Source: Achromobacter sp. Bel (GTDB lineage Bacteria; Pseudomonadota; Gammaproteobacteria; Burkholderiales; Burkholderiaceae_B). Taken from it: a DNA stretch of 36,003 bases. Position numbers and translations under genes: made by a program. Of this stretch, positions 17,159-24,190 are shown in pieces. The notes under the pieces were generated by a model. That model made no database searches, was not told the origin of the DNA, and saw only the letters and a list, made by a program, of their open reading frames with translations. Every line of letters starts with the position of its first letter. Positions within the stretch are counted from its first letter, which is position 1. The DNA lies in assembly GCF_012928505.1 (NCBI RefSeq), contig NZ_JABBJN010000061.1, positions 1 to 36,003 on the forward strand, written 5' to 3'.

Positions 17159-17644
17159 CTAGCCCACTTCCTTGTTCTGCTTGATATCCCAAGCCACCAG
17201 GCTTTCGGCGCCCTTGCCGCCCTTTTCGGTCTGCTCCCAGTACTGCTGCTTGACCTTCGCGGCCTGGAAGGCGAAGTTCACCACCACACCTTCCGCGCTG
17301 CGGTCGCCCGAGATCTGCACCGACGACACCAGTACGTCTTCCAGCGTGATCTTCGAATACTCGATCTGCTCGCCGCCCGCCTTGCACATGGACAATTCGA
17401 TCTTGCCCAGGTGTTTGCCGCTGGCGCAATGCTTCATCACGGCCGGCGCCGCCTTGTCGATGCGCGCCACCACATGCAGGTCGTTGAAACTGGCCTTGCC
17501 CGCGCCCAGGCCGCCGCCGCTGGCCAGGTTTCCTGGCTGCGTCGCGCCCCATGAGAACGACACAATGTCGGTCCAATCCTTGTGGTTGGCGTCTTTGGAT
17601 TCGCCGTTGGCTCCATCGATTTTCATGAACATATCCACAGCCAC
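17159..17644 (-). CDS. hcp: Hcp (TssD) tube protein, GTG start
   Basis: The 161-residue protein begins AVDMFMKIDGANGES, the canonical Hcp N-terminus, and includes KDWTDIVSFSWGA and a C-terminal AAKVKQQYWEQTEKG. Hcp hexamers stack into the inner tube and are secreted, often carrying small effectors in their lumen. The start codon is GTG at 17644, with GGAG 6 nt upstream; conserved alignment of the N-terminus fixes this choice. An ATG lies two bases earlier out of frame. Hcp is in the core operon after tssC and preceded by a GC-rich hairpin in the 50-nt gap, which may set its mRNA level separately. It has no C-terminal toxin extension. Confidence 0.97.
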   Translation of the reverse strand: MAVDMFMKIDGANGESKDANHKDWTDIVSFSWGATQPGNLASGGGLGAGKASFNDLHVVARIDKAAPAVMKHCASGKHLGKIELSMCKAGGEQIEYSKITLEDVLVSSVQISGDRSAEGVVVNFAFQAAKVKQQYWEQTEKGGKGAESLVAWDIKQNKEVG

Positions 17645-17663
17645 ATCTGTCTCCTGGAGTTAT

Positions 17664-17681
17664 CGGGCGCGGACGCGCCCG
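17664..17681. other. GC-rich hairpin in the tssC-hcp gap
   Basis: CGGGCGCG and CGCGCCCG form a perfect 8-bp inverted repeat separated by 2 nt, in the 50-nt space between the tssC stop and the hcp start. On the transcribed strand no T-run follows, so it is unlikely to be a classical terminator. It could be a processing or stability element protecting the 5' end of a separate hcp message, which would suit the high Hcp demand; that is inference. Confidence 0.6.
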
Positions 17682-17694
17682 TCTTGTCTGACAC

Positions 17695-19197
17695 TCAGCC
17701 TTCGTTCTGCTTGAGCGAAGGCAGCTTGGACACCAACCGCAGCGACACCGTCAGCCCTTCCAGCTGATAATGCGGCCGCAGGAAAAACTTGGCGGAGTAA
17801 TAGCCCGGGTTGTCCTCGATCTCCTGCACTTGCACCTCGGCCGCCGCCAACGGCTTGCGCGCCTTGGTTTCCTGGGACGAATTGACCGGGTCGCCATCCA
17901 CGTAATTCATGATCCAGTCGTTCAGCCACCGCTCCATGTCGTCGCGTTCACGGAACGAGCCGATCTTGTCGCGCACGATGCACTTCAGGTAATGCGCGAA
18001 ACGGCAGCATGCGAACAGGTACGGCAGGCGCGCGGCCAGCTTGGCATTGGCGGACGCGTCGGCCTCGTAGTATTCATGCGGCTTCTGCAGGGACTGCGCG
18101 CCGATGAAGGCCGCGAAGTCGGAGTTCTTGCGGTGCACCAGCGGCATGAAGCCGTTCTTGGCGAGCTCCGCTTCGCGACGATCGCTGATCGCGATCTCGG
18201 TCGGGCATTTCATGTCGACGCCGCCGTCGTCGCTGGGAAAGCTGTGGCACGGCAGGTTCTCCACCGCGCCGCCCGATTCCACCCCGCGGATGGACGTGCA
18301 CCAGCCGTACAGCTTGAAGGAACGGTTCACGTTGGCGGCCATCGCATAAGCGGAATTGGCCCAGGTGTAGCGGTCGTGGTTCGCGCCGTCGGTATCTTCT
18401 TCAAAGTCGAATTCGTCGACCGGATTGGTGCGCGCGCCGTACGGCAGGCGGGCAAGGAAGCGCGGCATCGCCAACCCAATGTAGCGCGAGTCCTCGGACT
18501 CGCGCAGGCTGCGCCACGCCGCATACTCGGTGTTGGTGAAGATCTTGGTCAGGTCGCGCGGATTCGCCAGTTCCTGCCAGGAATCCATCTGCATCACATT
18601 GGGCGACGCGCCTGCGATGAACGGGCAATGGGCGGCGGACGAGATCTTGGCGATCTCACCCAGCAGTTCTACGTCAGGTGGACTGTGATCGAAGTGATAG
18701 TCGCCCACCAGGCAACCGATCGGCTCGCCGCCGAACTGGCCGTACTCTTCCTCGTATACGCGCTTGAAAATGGGGCTTTGGTCCCAGCCCACGCCCTTGT
18801 GGCGCTTGAGCGTACGCCCCAGTTCCGCTTTAGACAGGCTCATCACGCGGATCTTCAGCAACTCGTCGGTTTCCGTATTGGTGACGAGGTAATGCAGGCC
18901 GCGCCAGGCGCCCTCCAACTGCTGGAAGTCGGGATGATGCATCACGCCGTTGATCTGTTCGGACAGCTTGCGGTCGATCTCGGCGATGATCGCCTGGATC
19001 GTGCGATAGGCGTCCGACGACAGGCCAACCCCGCTGTTCTCCAGCGCCTGGTGGGCCAACGTGCGCACGGCGTGCTCCACCGCTTCCCGCGCTTGTTCGG
19101 TCTTGGGCTTGAATTCCTTCTTCAAGAGCGCGGACAGGCCGTCCGCCTCCAGGGTTTCGACAGCACGCGCGTCTGCGCGTTTGGCCACTGCAGTCAT
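17695..19197 (-). CDS. tssC: TssC large sheath protein
   Basis: The product is 500 residues from the ATG at 19197 (GGAG 6 nt upstream). TssC signatures run through it: HHPDFQQLEGAWRGLHYLV, GEPIGCLVGDYHF, CPFIAGASP, RFLARLPYG and the C-terminal AKFFLRPHYQLEGLTVSLRL. TssC and TssB form the contractile sheath around the Hcp tube. A longer in-frame reading to 19275 adds a basic, non-conserved tail before the conserved start and would intrude into tssB, so I rejected it. The gene follows tssB by 31 nt. Confidence 0.98.
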   Translation of the reverse strand: MTAVAKRADARAVETLEADGLSALLKKEFKPKTEQAREAVEHAVRTLAHQALENSGVGLSSDAYRTIQAIIAEIDRKLSEQINGVMHHPDFQQLEGAWRGLHYLVTNTETDELLKIRVMSLSKAELGRTLKRHKGVGWDQSPIFKRVYEEEYGQFGGEPIGCLVGDYHFDHSPPDVELLGEIAKISSAAHCPFIAGASPNVMQMDSWQELANPRDLTKIFTNTEYAAWRSLRESEDSRYIGLAMPRFLARLPYGARTNPVDEFDFEEDTDGANHDRYTWANSAYAMAANVNRSFKLYGWCTSIRGVESGGAVENLPCHSFPSDDGGVDMKCPTEIAISDRREAELAKNGFMPLVHRKNSDFAAFIGAQSLQKPHEYYEADASANAKLAARLPYLFACCRFAHYLKCIVRDKIGSFRERDDMERWLNDWIMNYVDGDPVNSSQETKARKPLAAAEVQVQEIEDNPGYYSAKFFLRPHYQLEGLTVSLRLVSKLPSLKQNEG

Positions 19198-19228
19198 GGC
19201 ATTCTCCGAAAAGCGGTTCGAACGGAAA

Positions 19229-19777
19229 CTAGACGGCCGGATCCGTGCCTGCGGCGTCGGACGCGGGCGTGGCATCAGGTTTCGGCGCAGCCGCCAGCGC
19301 GTTCATCAGCGCGGGGTTCTTGAGCACGTTGCCGATCAGTTCCTCGGCGCCTGTCTTGCCATCCATGTAGGTCAGCAAGTTGGCCAGCTGAGTGCGCGCG
19401 GTCAGCAGCTCATTCAATGCGCCGACCTTCCTGGCGACCGTGGCCGGCGAGAAGTCGTCGATGCTCTCGAATGTGATGTCCACGTTCAGATTGCCTTCGC
19501 CGGTCAAGGTGTTGGCCACCTGGAACGCGGCGCGCGGCTGGATCGAGCGCATGCGTTCATCGAAGTTGTCGATATCGATGTCCAGGAACTTGCGCTCGCC
19601 CACGTCCGGTTGCGGCGTTTCGGACTTGCCGGCCAGGTCGGCCAGCACGCCCATCACGAACGGCAGCTGGATCTTGCGCTCCGCGCCGTAGATCTCCACG
19701 TCGTACTCGATCTGCACGCGCGGCGCGCGGTTCCTGGCAATGAACTTCTGGCCGCTTCCTTTCAGGCTGGTTGCCAT
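19229..19777 (-). CDS. tssB: TssB small sheath protein
   Basis: The 182-residue protein has the TssB signatures GSGQKFIARNRAPRVQIEYD, LPFVMGVLADLAG and KFLDIDIDNFDERM. It pairs with TssC in the contractile sheath; in systems with TagJ its N-terminal region is the TagJ contact. The C-terminal about 25 residues are Ala/Pro-rich. AGGAG lies 8 nt upstream of the ATG, and the gene follows tssA by 39 nt with a small hairpin in between. Confidence 0.97.
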   Translation of the reverse strand: MATSLKGSGQKFIARNRAPRVQIEYDVEIYGAERKIQLPFVMGVLADLAGKSETPQPDVGERKFLDIDIDNFDERMRSIQPRAAFQVANTLTGEGNLNVDITFESIDDFSPATVARKVGALNELLTARTQLANLLTYMDGKTGAEELIGNVLKNPALMNALAAAPKPDATPASDAAGTDPAV

Positions 19778-19802
19778 GGTGTTGTCTCCTCTTGTTGGTA
19801 TC

Positions 19803-19815
19803 CGGGGCTGCCCCG
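19803..19815. other. Short inverted repeat in the tssA-tssB gap
   Basis: CGGGGC-T-GCCCCG is a perfect 6-bp inverted repeat around one base (5 bp with a 3-nt loop if folded), immediately downstream of the tssA stop. No U-tract follows on the transcribed strand. It is a possible RNA-stability element; evidence is limited to the symmetry. Confidence 0.35.
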
Positions 19816-19816
19816 C

Positions 19817-20872
19817 CTACGAATCCGGCCGGCTTGTCGCGTCCCGCGGCAGCCATGCCTCGAATTGCTCCAGGCCTTGGGGAGCCAGGTTCCTGATGAT
19901 GTCGTGAAAGTTCAAGGGGATGAGTTGCTGCGCGCGGCGGATGAGATAGGGCGCGGGGTGCCCGGGCTCGTTGGCCTCGAAGTACGCGCAGACCTTGCCC
20001 AGCATGGCCATGGCCTCGTCGCGCGACTGGATCCGGGCGTCCTGCCAGCGCGTGCCGGCGGCCGGCGCAGCAGGGCCGGCCGATGTCTGCGCCAGGGGTG
20101 TGGCGGCATCCTGGGGAACGGCGTCGGGCGTCTCGGGCACCGCATCCGGCTTGTCGCGTGCCGCATCCAGCACGATGTCCAGGGTCCGCAGGATGGCGGT
20201 GTAATCCGGCGTCCAGCCGCCTCCCAGCTTGTCTGTCACCAGTTTCTGCATGCGCCGCAGGGCGTCCGCGGCGGACGCCAACGCCAGCACGTCGGCCTCG
20301 CGTTGCGTCCATGCTTCGCGCAGGCGCGCGACCACGCGGGGACGCCCGCCGGGATAGCAGTCGGCATCCTGGCGGCTGCCATCCAGCAGCGCCTCGGTAT
20401 CGCGCAAAGACAGTTGGCCGTGCACGCCATTGACCAGGCTCGCCGAGCGCACGCTGCGCGCACAGCCCAGCATGTCGCCAAAAGCCGCCAGGGCGTTCAT
20501 GCGCGGCATCGGGTCGTCTTCGCCCACGCTGTCCAGGCGCGGATGCACGGGCTCCCAATAGCGTTCCAGGGTGTCGACGGCCAGTGCAAGCCCGTCCGCG
20601 TAGCCGGGCAGACCGCGGATCTCGGTCCAGGCGCAGGTCAGCAGGCCGATCACGCGAAGGTCCCGAGTGCGTTCAAGCAGCGCGCGGGCCAGGCGTTCGA
20701 CCTCGCGCCAGTCAGGCGGCTGCGCGGCGATGATGGTCGAGCCGAACTGCTGTTCGTCCCGGCCGGCCGCGGCTTGCTGCAACTGCAGGAAGTCAGCGTC
20801 GTATTCGAGGTCTTCCCCGCAGGGCAGACGTGAATCGAGTGTATTGAGGATATCGGCGAAGTCCATAGTCAT
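19817..20872 (-). CDS. tssA: TssA, T6SS assembly cap/baseplate protein
   Basis: The 351-residue protein has the ImpA_N domain (residues about 5-120: CGEDLEYDADFLQLQ, PDWREVERLARALL, LLTCAWTEIRGLPGYADGL, ERYWEPVHP) and a C-terminal block with NEPGHPAPYLIRRAQQLI and APQGLEQFEAWL. TssA primes sheath and tube assembly; this short form with the EPGHPAPYLI tail resembles the TssA1 type. Between the two lies an Ala/Pro-rich linker (about 245-285). The start is either ATG 20872 or ATG 20866; neither has a strong Shine-Dalgarno, only AGG about 10 nt before the first. It is the first gene of the ten-gene core unit and faces the 515-bp divergent regulatory region. Confidence 0.95.
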   Translation of the reverse strand: MTMDFADILNTLDSRLPCGEDLEYDADFLQLQQAAAGRDEQQFGSTIIAAQPPDWREVERLARALLERTRDLRVIGLLTCAWTEIRGLPGYADGLALAVDTLERYWEPVHPRLDSVGEDDPMPRMNALAAFGDMLGCARSVRSASLVNGVHGQLSLRDTEALLDGSRQDADCYPGGRPRVVARLREAWTQREADVLALASAADALRRMQKLVTDKLGGGWTPDYTAILRTLDIVLDAARDKPDAVPETPDAVPQDAATPLAQTSAGPAAPAAGTRWQDARIQSRDEAMAMLGKVCAYFEANEPGHPAPYLIRRAQQLIPLNFHDIIRNLAPQGLEQFEAWLPRDATSRPDS

Positions 20873-21387
20873 TGCTTAAATGCCTGGGGATGCTGCCTGG
20901 ATACAACCACTACGCTCCGCGCTGCTTCACGGAAGGGTGAATTCTAGGCACGTCTTTCTGCATGCAACGAACAACTAACAACTTCAGATTTTTCTTACAA
21001 GCAGCTAACAACCACCTAAACAATTGAACACTTATGCCCCAGCTACGCTGATGTTTTGACATATTCCTTACGCGAGAAGCACACGGACGCAAGCGTTGTT
21101 ACTGAACCGTAAAAAACACAAAAGCATGTGATAGCGCTTCTCGGCCGCTTTCCGCGATGCCTACAATCGGCGCTCACGCTGGCGACAGACCGGCGCGCAT
21201 GCAGAATCAGAGACAGACGTCCCCGGCGCCGGCGCGGCCCCCACGGCTACGCCCGCCCTTTGCAAGCGGCCCCATTGCGTGGCCGGCCATCCCTTTGCAG
21301 TCCGTGCGGCACGCGTGCTTTGCGCGTCCGCGAACATCCAGAACAGCAAGCGCAGCATCAGGTGAATTCTCATAAGGAGACGATGAG
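20873..21387. promoter_or_regulatory. 515-bp divergent control region between tssA and vgrG
   Basis: This is the longest gene-free stretch of the window. Positions about 20940-21125 are clearly richer in A+T than the flanks; 21130-21380 returns to high GC and contains no convincing gene. For tssA, a minus-strand TAGAAT (plus-strand 20941-20946) is a plausible -10 box, with a poor -35 (TTGCAT) 15 nt upstream. For vgrG, GG at 21285-21286 and GC at 21297-21298 have the 10-base spacing of a sigma-54 -24/-12 element with a good TTTGCA -12 part but a poor -24 part. TTGACA at 21056-21061 lacks a matching -10. The vgrG ribosome-binding site AAGGAG is at 21376-21381. None of the promoter calls is strong. 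Confidence 0.5.
20975..21012. repeat. Direct repeat CTAACAAC (two copies 30 bp apart), candidate operator
   Basis: CTAACAAC occurs at 20975-20982 and 21005-21012, a 30-bp period (close to three helical turns). A near copy CTAAACAA is at 21016-21023 and a partial inverted copy GTTGTTA at 21095-21101. All lie in the AT-rich half of the tssA/vgrG divergent region. They could be binding sites for a regulator of both units; this is inferred from spacing alone. Confidence 0.4.
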
Positions 21388-23775
21388 ATGGACCGCAACG
21401 TGCCCAGCGAACGTGTCGTCAAGGCGCATACGCCCTTGCCGCCGGACCAATTGAAATTCCGGAGCGTGCACGGCGCCGAGAGCCTTTCGCAGCTATTCGA
21501 ACTGGAGGTCGAGCTGGTCTCGGAATCCTATTCGCTCGACATGAAGTCGCTGCTTGGCAAACCGCTGACGCTTGAAATCGAAACCGCCTCGCCCACGCCA
21601 CGCTATCTCAGCGGACACATCACGCGCTGCATGCTGATCGGCCGCGAGAACAACACGTCGCGCTACACCATCTACCGCGCCACCGTGCGCCCCTGGCTCT
21701 GGTACCTGACGCAGACCTCGGACAACAAGATCTTCCAGAACAAAAGCGTGCCCGACGTCATCCGCGAGGTGCTCAAGGACTACAGCTACCCGGTGGAGTT
21801 CAAGCTCACGGACACCTACCGCAGCTGGGAATACTGCGTGCAGTACCAAGAGACCGACTACGCCTTCATCTGTCGGCTGATGGAGCACGAGGGCATCTAT
21901 TTTTGGTTCAAGCACGACAACGGCAAGCACACGCTCGTCCTTACGGACGACATCACGCAGCACGAGCCGGTTGCCGACTACGAGCAGATCCCCTATTACG
22001 GGCCGGACCGCGTCACCGTCCCGCGCGAAGACTACATCCACAAGTGGGAAGTCGCCGAACAGATCACGCCCGGCGCGTTCGCCACCACCGACTACCACCC
22101 GCTCACGCCCGCCGCCAGCCTGGAGGCGCGGCGCAACAATCCCGGCGCCTATGACCACGGCGACCTGGAGATGTACGAATGGCAGGGCGGCTATACCAAC
22201 CCCGACGACGCCGAGCATTACACGCGCGTCCGCTTGCAGGACCTGCAATGCAGGCAGGAACAAAGCGCGGGCGCCTCCAATGCGCGCGGGCTCTCCCCCG
22301 GGCATCTCTTCACGCTACGCAACCATCCACGGCAAGCCGAGAACCGCGAGTATCTCGTCGTCAGCACCTACTACCGGATCCGGGAATCGGGCTACGCCAG
22401 CGGCCAGATCGATCCCGGCGACTTCGATCTTGAGTTCGTGGTGGTGCCCTCCAGCACGCAGTTCCGCGCCCCTCGCGTCACGCCGATTCCGCGTACGCAC
22501 GGCCCTCAGACCGCAACCGTCGTGGGCAAGCAGGGCGAAGAGATCTGGACGGACAAGATGGGCCGGGTGAAGGTGCAGTTCCACTGGGACCGCTACGGCA
22601 AAAAGGACGAAAACAGCTCATGCTGGGTCCGGGTGTCCAGCCCGTGGGCCGGCGGCGGCTTCGGCGGCATCCAGTTGCCGCGCGTGCGCGACGAGGTGAT
22701 CGTGGATTTCATCGGCGGCCAGCCCGACCGCCCCATCGTGATCGGCCGCGTCTTCAATGCGAACAATCTGCCGCCCTGGGACCTGCCCGACAACGCCACG
22801 CAAAGCGGCTTCCTCAGCCGCTCCAAGAGCGGCACGCCCGCCACCGCGAATGCGCTGATGTTCGACGACAAGAGCGGCAGCGAACGCATCTGGCTGCATG
22901 CCGAGCGCGAGCTCTGCACCGAGGTCGAAGCCAACGAGATCCACACGACGGACCTGAACCGCAACACCACGATCGGCGAAAACGACACCACCAAGATCGG
23001 TGGTTTCCGCGACATCAAAATCACCGGCACCGACAACCTCGAGGTCGGCAAGCGCCGCGACGTCTTCGTCAAGGGGCATGAGGAATACACCGTCAAGGCA
23101 TCGCGCACCGTCAACGTGAAGGACGGCCTGATGGAAGAGAAGTTCGACAACGGCCTGAAGACGACCGTCGCCGCCAAGGGCGAAGAACGCGAGGTCAAAG
23201 GGTTGTTCAAGGAAACCCTGAAAACGGGCCAGCAGGTGTATGTCGACGAAGGCGATTCGCTGCATCACGTCAAGGCGGGCACGCTGACCGAAAAGGCGAA
23301 GGGCAAGGTCGAACTGCGCTCTACCGATGCGGACATGGATGTGAAGGCCAAGACCGCGATGCTCGTGCAGTCGGAAACCGCCACGATGGACCTCAAGTCC
23401 AAGGGCAAGATGCACATGGAATCCGAAGGCTCCACGGTGATGATCAAGGCCGACGGCCACATCACCCTGAAGACGCCGGCGGACGTGGTGATGGACGCCG
23501 CCAACGTGAAAGACCTTTCCAAAGAGAGCTGGCTGCAGGCTACCCCGTTCTCCATTGGCCTGGCGGTGGCCAAGGCGGAGTTCGGCATGCACCGCGTCGC
23601 GTTATTCCGCACGACGGTCATGCTGAACACCTCTTTCACCAACTACGCCCTGGTCAGCAACATCGGCCAGTTGTACTCCTTCCGCACCACGTATGCCGGC
23701 TATTCATTCGATGCCGTGGAGGCGAAGAAGGTCGGGCTCGGCGCGTCGATGGTCGGCCTCTGGAGCATCATCTGA
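21388..23775 (+). CDS. vgrG: VgrG (TssI) spike protein with non-canonical C-terminal tail
   Basis: The 795-residue protein has the full VgrG plan. The gp27-like hub occupies about residues 15-340 (VRPWLWYLTQTSDNKIFQ, YCVQYQETDYAFICRLMEHE). The gp5 OB-fold lies at about 385-465 (MGRVKVQFHWDR, SPWAGGGFGGIQLPRVRDE, RPIVIGRVFNANN). A long beta-helix of short strands follows at about 480-700. The last about 90 residues (from near 705) differ: hydrophobic and Ser/Thr/Gly-rich (SIGLAVAKAEFGMHR to MVGLWSII), without a recognisable enzyme motif. VgrG trimers form the tip of the Hcp tube. AAGGAG precedes the ATG by about 6-8 nt. The next gene starts 7 nt downstream. The tail may dock the adaptor or PAAR-like protein, or be a cargo; undecided. 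Confidence 0.97.
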   Translation: MDRNVPSERVVKAHTPLPPDQLKFRSVHGAESLSQLFELEVELVSESYSLDMKSLLGKPLTLEIETASPTPRYLSGHITRCMLIGRENNTSRYTIYRATVRPWLWYLTQTSDNKIFQNKSVPDVIREVLKDYSYPVEFKLTDTYRSWEYCVQYQETDYAFICRLMEHEGIYFWFKHDNGKHTLVLTDDITQHEPVADYEQIPYYGPDRVTVPREDYIHKWEVAEQITPGAFATTDYHPLTPAASLEARRNNPGAYDHGDLEMYEWQGGYTNPDDAEHYTRVRLQDLQCRQEQSAGASNARGLSPGHLFTLRNHPRQAENREYLVVSTYYRIRESGYASGQIDPGDFDLEFVVVPSSTQFRAPRVTPIPRTHGPQTATVVGKQGEEIWTDKMGRVKVQFHWDRYGKKDENSSCWVRVSSPWAGGGFGGIQLPRVRDEVIVDFIGGQPDRPIVIGRVFNANNLPPWDLPDNATQSGFLSRSKSGTPATANALMFDDKSGSERIWLHAERELCTEVEANEIHTTDLNRNTTIGENDTTKIGGFRDIKITGTDNLEVGKRRDVFVKGHEEYTVKASRTVNVKDGLMEEKFDNGLKTTVAAKGEEREVKGLFKETLKTGQQVYVDEGDSLHHVKAGTLTEKAKGKVELRSTDADMDVKAKTAMLVQSETATMDLKSKGKMHMESEGSTVMIKADGHITLKTPADVVMDAANVKDLSKESWLQATPFSIGLAVAKAEFGMHRVALFRTTVMLNTSFTNYALVSNIGQLYSFRTTYAGYSFDAVEAKKVGLGASMVGLWSII

Positions 23776-23782
23776 ACCCGCC

Positions 23783-24187
23783 ATGTCCGACTTCCTGACT
23801 GCCTGGCCGGACTGGGCGAAGTGGGTATGGCTGGGCTTGCTGCTGTCGGCCGCGCAGGCGGGCGTCATGCTGTGGCGTGGCCGCAATCGCCGCGCGGCTG
23901 AACGCAAAGGCGCGCAGCGTCTGCAAGCCGTGCGCGCCAGCGGCGTGGCCAGTACGGCGCGGATCACCGCCGCGCGCGACACGCGCAGCCGCATCGGCGA
24001 CACCTTGTATTTCGTCATCGAGCTGGACCTGGCCGTGGCCGCCACCGCCGCCACCCCGGCCCTGACCCGCACGCTCAGCGTCCCCGTGTCGCCGCTGCAT
24101 CTGGCCGACTACGGCGCGGGCAAGACCGTGCGGGTGCGCGTGGATGCCGCCACGCATGAAGTTGCCATGGATCAGCCCACCGGATAA
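23783..24187 (+). CDS. Small membrane-anchored protein of the vgrG operon (DUF3592-like beta domain?)
   Basis: The product is 134 residues from the ATG at 23783, 7 nt after vgrG and ending 3 nt before the next gene, so it is tightly built into the operon. It has one N-terminal transmembrane helix (about residues 12-33), then a basic stretch (RGRNRRAAERKG) consistent with a cytoplasmic side, then a small beta-rich domain (ASTARITAARDTRSRIGDTL, LSVPVSPLHLADYGAGKTVR, VRVDAATHEVAMD). That pattern resembles DUF3592-like small beta domains, where a short barrel ends in a 'pG..v.VrvDp' strand; this is a weak resemblance. A second ATG in frame at 23693 lies inside vgrG and is not credible. Possible roles are an immunity protein for the vgrG-borne cargo or an assembly factor; neither is shown. 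Confidence 0.75.
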   Translation: MSDFLTAWPDWAKWVWLGLLLSAAQAGVMLWRGRNRRAAERKGAQRLQAVRASGVASTARITAARDTRSRIGDTLYFVIELDLAVAATAATPALTRTLSVPVSPLHLADYGAGKTVRVRVDAATHEVAMDQPTG

Positions 24188-24190
24188 GCC

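Noticed and set aside
20946..20962. Plus-strand GGCACGTCTTTCTGC as a sigma-54 promoter
   Set aside because: The spacing between GG and GC is 11 bases instead of 10 and it lies more than 400 nt before vgrG.
21056..21084. TTGACA as a -35 box for a vgrG promoter
   Set aside because: Nothing resembling TATAAT follows at 16-18 nt.
21157..21375. Small plus-strand open frame upstream of vgrG (72 codons)
   Set aside because: Arg/Ala/Pro-rich composition, no ribosome-binding site and other frames are open as well; looks like non-coding GC-rich sequence.
21388..23775. VgrG tail as a known toxin domain
   Set aside because: No catalytic motif of known evolved-VgrG domains (actin cross-linking, lysozyme-like, chitosanase, ADP-ribosyltransferase) could be seen in about 90 residues.
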